A DNA stretch of 64,000 nucleotides, from the NCBI RefSeq assembly GCF_000801335.2, contig NZ_JSEH01000002.1, positions 248,001 to 312,000 on the forward strand, given 5' to 3'. The position numbers and the translations under genes were made by a program. This document shows, piece after piece, positions 61,021 through 64,000 of this stretch. Origin of the DNA: Desulfovibrio sp. TomC (lineage in GTDB: Bacteria; Desulfobacterota; Desulfovibrionia; Desulfovibrionales; Desulfovibrionaceae). The first letter of the stretch is position 1. Each line of letters starts with the position of its first letter. The notes below the pieces were generated by a model. That model was not told where the DNA came from. It ran no database searches and worked only from the letters and a program-made list of their open reading frames with translations.

Positions 61021-61773
61021 TCATAAGGGTTTTTTGCCGAGAAGTATAGGGCCTTTTTCGCCGGTCTGTTTGAGGGCTGCGGCTATTTCCGCCTCAGACC
61101 CCTTGAACTGGATATTGACCCGGAAAACCGGGGAGTTGCCGGATTTTCCCTCGACCACGGTGGCCGTCAGGCCCTTTTTGGCCAAGGCCTTGACCTGGGT
61201 TTGCGCCTGTTCCCGGCCTGGGAACGAGGCAACCTGATAGGTGGCAGTATAGCGCTGCGGCGCTTTCTTGTCGAAGGGTGTCTTGGGATCGACTTTGGCC
61301 GCTGTTTTGGCGTCCTCGGCGGCGGTTTTGGACGCCTGCCGGGTCGGGGACACGGCCGCAGCCGCCCCGGGCGCCGGGCGCACCTCGGTCTGGTCGTGGG
61401 GCTTTTGCGCCACCGCCTGTTTTTTGGTTTCAGCCGGAGTCTTGACTGGTGCGTCGGCCGCCTCGGCGCCCGGCTGGTTGTGGACTTCCTCCATAAACTG
61501 GAGGTCTTCGGGTTTAAGGACCGAGGGCGGAGCCTGGGGCGTAGTATTGTCCGGCATTTTGGCCTCGGTGGTCGGCATCATCTGGGCGATCTGCGGCACG
61601 GCCGCCTCGGGCCGGTAGCCCCGGCCGACCAGGATGCCGAGAATAAACACCCAGCACATGCCAAGAACCACCACAATGCCGACGGATATGACGCCGGACA
61701 TGCTGATTTCGAAGGTGAACTTGCGTGGTCCGCCGTTGTCGCGGGACACGTTCAGTCTGCTCAAAAGCTTCAT
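61021..61773 (-). CDS. SPOR-domain cell-envelope protein
   Basis: 250 residues from ATG 61773 (GAGGAA upstream). One N-terminal TM (SGVISVGIVVVLGMCWVFIL GILVG in pieces), a long Ala/Pro/Lys linker (~65-170) and a C-terminal SPOR domain (TYQVASFPGREQAQTQVKAL, AKKGLTATVVEG, FRVNIQFKG). SPOR domains bind denuded septal peptidoglycan, so it is likely a division-associated protein. It follows argS by 55 nt on the same strand. Confidence 0.9.
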   Translation of the reverse strand: MKLLSRLNVSRDNGGPRKFTFEISMSGVISVGIVVVLGMCWVFILGILVGRGYRPEAAVPQIAQMMPTTEAKMPDNTTPQAPPSVLKPEDLQFMEEVHNQPGAEAADAPVKTPAETKKQAVAQKPHDQTEVRPAPGAAAAVSPTRQASKTAAEDAKTAAKVDPKTPFDKKAPQRYTATYQVASFPGREQAQTQVKALAKKGLTATVVEGKSGNSPVFRVNIQFKGSEAEIAAALKQTGEKGPILLGKKPL

Positions 61774-61828
61774 AGGCACAGTTCCTCGCCGAGAGAAAAG
61801 GGCTAAACGCGAGGCGATGTCAAGACGG

Positions 61829-63484
61829 TTACATGGTGTCCGGGGCACAGACGCCAAGCAGGTCAAGGCCGTTTCGCACCACCTGGGCCACGGCCTCAAG
61901 CAGGCGCAGCCGGGCCGCAGCGAGCCCTTCATCGCCGGCAGTCAGTACCGGATTTATGGTGTAGTAGCGGTGCAGCCGGGCCGCCAGATCGCGCAGGTAA
62001 AAGCTCACCAGATGCGGCGAGAAGGACCGGGCGGCAGCAGCCACGGTATCCGGGTATTGTTCAAGGAGCTTTAACAGTTCAATATCCTCGGTGGTGGTCA
62101 GGCACGACAGCAGTTCGGGACTGGCCTGCGGCACAGTCAGCCCGCGCTCGGCCGCCTTGGCAAAAAGCGAGCGCACCCGGGCATGGGCATACTGAACGTA
62201 GTAGACCGGGTTATCCATGGACTTTTCCTTGACGGCGTCAAGGTCGAAATCCAGGTGGCTGTCTGATTTGCGCGACAGGAACATGAAGCGGGCGGCATCG
62301 GCCCCGACTTCGGCCACCACATCGGCCAGGGTCTCGAACTTGCCGGCCCGGGTGGACATGGCGATCTGTTCGCCGCCTTTGAGGAGGTTGACGAGCTGGA
62401 CCAGAATGACCTTGAGGCTTGCTTCGGGATCGCGGCCCAATGCGGCCACGCAGGCCTTCATGCGCGGCACGTAGCCATGGTGGTCGGCCCCCCAGATGTC
62501 CACCACCACATCAAAACCCCGGCGGAATTTGTCGGCGTGATATGCGATGTCCGAAGCGAAATAGGTCAGTTCCCCGCCGGATTTGACCAGCACCCGGTCC
62601 TTGTCGTCGCCAAAGGCGGTGGTGGCGAACCAGAAGGCCCCATCCTGGTCAAAGGCCAGCTTTTTGTCGCGCAACTCGGCAAAGGTGGCCTCGACGGCTC
62701 CGGCCTTAAGCAAATTCGATTCCGGGAACCAGACATCATGGTGGACCCGGAAATCCTCCAGATCCTTTTTGATGCCGGCCAGGATCTCCCGTTCGCCGTG
62801 CAGGCGGCACAGGTCGGCGGCCTCGTCTTCAGGCATGGTCAACAGGGTGCGGCCATGGGCGGCGACTAGCTCCCGGGCCAGATCCTTGATGTAGTCGCCC
62901 CGGTAGTAATCTTCAGGCTCGGCGACCGTTTCACCCAGCAGTTCCCGGCAGCGGTAGAGGATCGACTGGCCAAGGATGCGCATCTGCCGGCCGGCGTCGT
63001 TGATGTAGTACTCGGTCTCGACGGTGAAGCCGGCGGCCCGCAGCACCCGGGCCAGACAATCGCCTACGGCCGCGCCCCGTCCGTGGCCGATATGGAGCGG
63101 TCCGGTGGGGTTGGCCGAGACGAATTCCACCTGGATCTTGACGCCCTGGCCGATGGTCAGCAGGCCGTAGCCGGCTGCGGCGCGGATGATGTCCAGGACG
63201 GTTTCCTGCCAGACGGCCGGGGCGAAGGTCACATTGAGAAAACCCGGACCGGCCACGCCGACCTCGGCCAGCAGGGGATCGGCAGCGAGGGCCTGACGCA
63301 GGATCTCGGCCAGTTCGCGAGGCGGCTTCTTGGCGGCCTTGGACGCCATCATGGCCACGTTGGTGGCCAGATCGCCATGGGCCTTGTCCCGGGGCGGTTC
63401 GATGGTGGTCTTGGCCGGCCAGGGGATGCCATGGCTGGCCAGGGCGCTTTCGAGCAGCCCCCGTAAAATCTCGGTGGCGCGCAT
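61829..63484 (-). CDS. argS: arginyl-tRNA synthetase
   Basis: 551 residues. Class I aaRS: FVSANPTGPLHIGHGRGAAV contains the HIGH motif; the KMSKS region is the Arg-type ISTRAGKFETL equivalent (MSTRAGKFETL). The N-terminal Add1-type domain (ILRGLLESALASHGIPW) and C-terminal anticodon-binding domain (PHLVSFYLRDLAARLHRYYT) are present. Essential for Arg-tRNA. Starts 4 nt after fabD; the RBS lies inside the fabD 3' end. Confidence 0.97.
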   Translation of the reverse strand: MRATEILRGLLESALASHGIPWPAKTTIEPPRDKAHGDLATNVAMMASKAAKKPPRELAEILRQALAADPLLAEVGVAGPGFLNVTFAPAVWQETVLDIIRAAAGYGLLTIGQGVKIQVEFVSANPTGPLHIGHGRGAAVGDCLARVLRAAGFTVETEYYINDAGRQMRILGQSILYRCRELLGETVAEPEDYYRGDYIKDLARELVAAHGRTLLTMPEDEAADLCRLHGEREILAGIKKDLEDFRVHHDVWFPESNLLKAGAVEATFAELRDKKLAFDQDGAFWFATTAFGDDKDRVLVKSGGELTYFASDIAYHADKFRRGFDVVVDIWGADHHGYVPRMKACVAALGRDPEASLKVILVQLVNLLKGGEQIAMSTRAGKFETLADVVAEVGADAARFMFLSRKSDSHLDFDLDAVKEKSMDNPVYYVQYAHARVRSLFAKAAERGLTVPQASPELLSCLTTTEDIELLKLLEQYPDTVAAAARSFSPHLVSFYLRDLAARLHRYYTINPVLTAGDEGLAAARLRLLEAVAQVVRNGLDLLGVCAPDTM

Positions 63485-63488
63485 AGAA

Positions 63489-64000
63489 TCAAATCTCCAG
63501 GGCGGCGGCGTCGGCAGGCGAGGCCACGGCCAGGGCGGTATAGGGTTCGTCGAATGCCTTCAGGTTGGCAGCCAAAAGCTTGGTCAGGACGCCTTTGGGA
63601 CCAAGCTCGACATAGGTGCGCGCTCCGGCCTGCCACAAGGCGGCGACGGTGTCGATCCAGCGCACCTGGGAGGTCATCTGCCGACACATGAGGTCCAGGG
63701 CCTTGGCTTCATCGGGCTCGGGCGCACCGGTGACGTTGTGAAAAACCGGGGCCACGGACGGGGCGCGAAGCCCGCTGCGGCGAAGGACTTTTTCCAGTTC
63801 GGCAGCCGGTTCGGCCATAAGCGGGCTGTGAAAAGCGCCGCTGACGGCCAGGGGCACGGCCCGGCCCTTGCGCTCCTTGACCAGGACGCCGGCGGCCTCG
63901 ACGGCCGGGGCAGCGCCGGAGATCACGAACTGGCCCGGGGAGTTGTAGTTGGCGATAAGGAGCACCTGGCCGCTCGACTCGGCCGCCGTGCGCACGACAT
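63489..64000 (-). CDS. fabD: malonyl-CoA:ACP transacylase, C-terminal part
   Basis: 170 codons at the 3' end; the 5' part lies beyond the right edge. The C-terminal FabD pattern is clear: IANYNSPGQFVISGAAPAVE, VPLAVSGAFHSPLM with the catalytic His, FHNVTGAPEPD, TSQVRWIDTV and YVELGPKGVLTKLL. It loads malonyl groups onto ACP for fatty acid synthesis. The active-site Ser (GHSLG) is not in the window. Confidence 0.93.
   Translation of the reverse strand, partial: VVRTAAESSGQVLLIANYNSPGQFVISGAAPAVEAAGVLVKERKGRAVPLAVSGAFHSPLMAEPAAELEKVLRRSGLRAPSVAPVFHNVTGAPEPDEAKALDLMCRQMTSQVRWIDTVAALWQAGARTYVELGPKGVLTKLLAANLKAFDEPYTALAVASPADAAALEI

Overview
This is a GC-rich bacterial chromosome segment that reads as a member of the Desulfovibrionaceae (sulfate-reducing Desulfobacterota, possibly close to Solidesulfovibrio/Desulfovibrio magneticus). 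The lineage is an inference from gene content: two aldehyde:ferredoxin oxidoreductases, a sigma54 amino-acid operon, a two-gene SufBC-type (SMS) iron-sulfur machine, YedF, pyruvoyl arginine decarboxylase, HypAB and a FliM gene, all in tightly packed, often overlapping operons. No insertion sequence, integrase, prophage or CRISPR array was seen. Two tRNA genes (Ala-CGC, Leu-CAA) each have a well-formed promoter and terminator.

Layout. 1-4 kb: the truncated start of an MlaE-type permease, a palindromic operator, and a tetR-hlyD-ABC ATPase-ABC permease efflux operon. 4-9.4 kb: a GT2 glycosyltransferase, a Sua5/YrdC tRNA enzyme, an AT-rich DUF2157 membrane gene, a GT9 glycosyltransferase and a Nudix hydrolase. 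9.5-15.6 kb: glgA and glgB (glycogen), pdxA (vitamin B6) and an alginate-lyase-like gene. 15.6-19 kb: a protein-kinase-like gene with uspA, an SDR, a thioesterase and tRNA-Ala. 19-23.4 kb: a four-cluster ferredoxin with AOR 1, then pgi. 23.8-24.4 kb: a HicA/HicB toxin-antitoxin pair.

24.6-35.3 kb is one coherent unit. A TyrR-like sigma54 activator lies upstream of an eight-gene operon: class III aminotransferase, LivJHMGF transporter, a second AOR and a CBS-ACT protein. The gap between activator and operon holds a perfect 26-bp palindrome and a GG-N10-GC sigma54 promoter; a strong terminator closes the operon. I read this as import of an amino acid or amine, transamination to a semialdehyde, and tungsten-AOR oxidation to the acid.

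35.4-39.6 kb is a second compact system: four overlapping genes for a C39-like cysteine peptidase, a RimK-type ATP-grasp ligase with an RLAN domain, a GCS2-type carboxylate-amine ligase and an N-formylglutamate-amidohydrolase-like enzyme. This looks like synthesis and trimming of an uncharacterised peptide or peptide tag.

39.7-53.9 kb: fliM, a beta-barrel outer-membrane protein with a possible sigma54 promoter, hypA-hypB, a DUF554 membrane protein, tRNA-Leu, a coupled pair of unknown genes (one a 56-residue membrane protein), a NarX/NarL-type two-component pair, a DraG-like protein with altered metal sites, small unknowns, an acyltransferase, a lone receiver, smsC-smsB, a DUF2087 protein preceded by a structured-looking leader, and an NlpC/P60 protein. 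54-64 kb (minus strand): a pseudouridine synthase, a PAS histidine kinase with a four-cysteine motif, yedF, a 957-residue MFS/spermidine-synthase-like fusion, nth, pyruvoyl arginine decarboxylase, a SPOR protein, argS and the 3' part of fabD. At least four copies of a GC-rich palindromic element are scattered at gene 3' ends.
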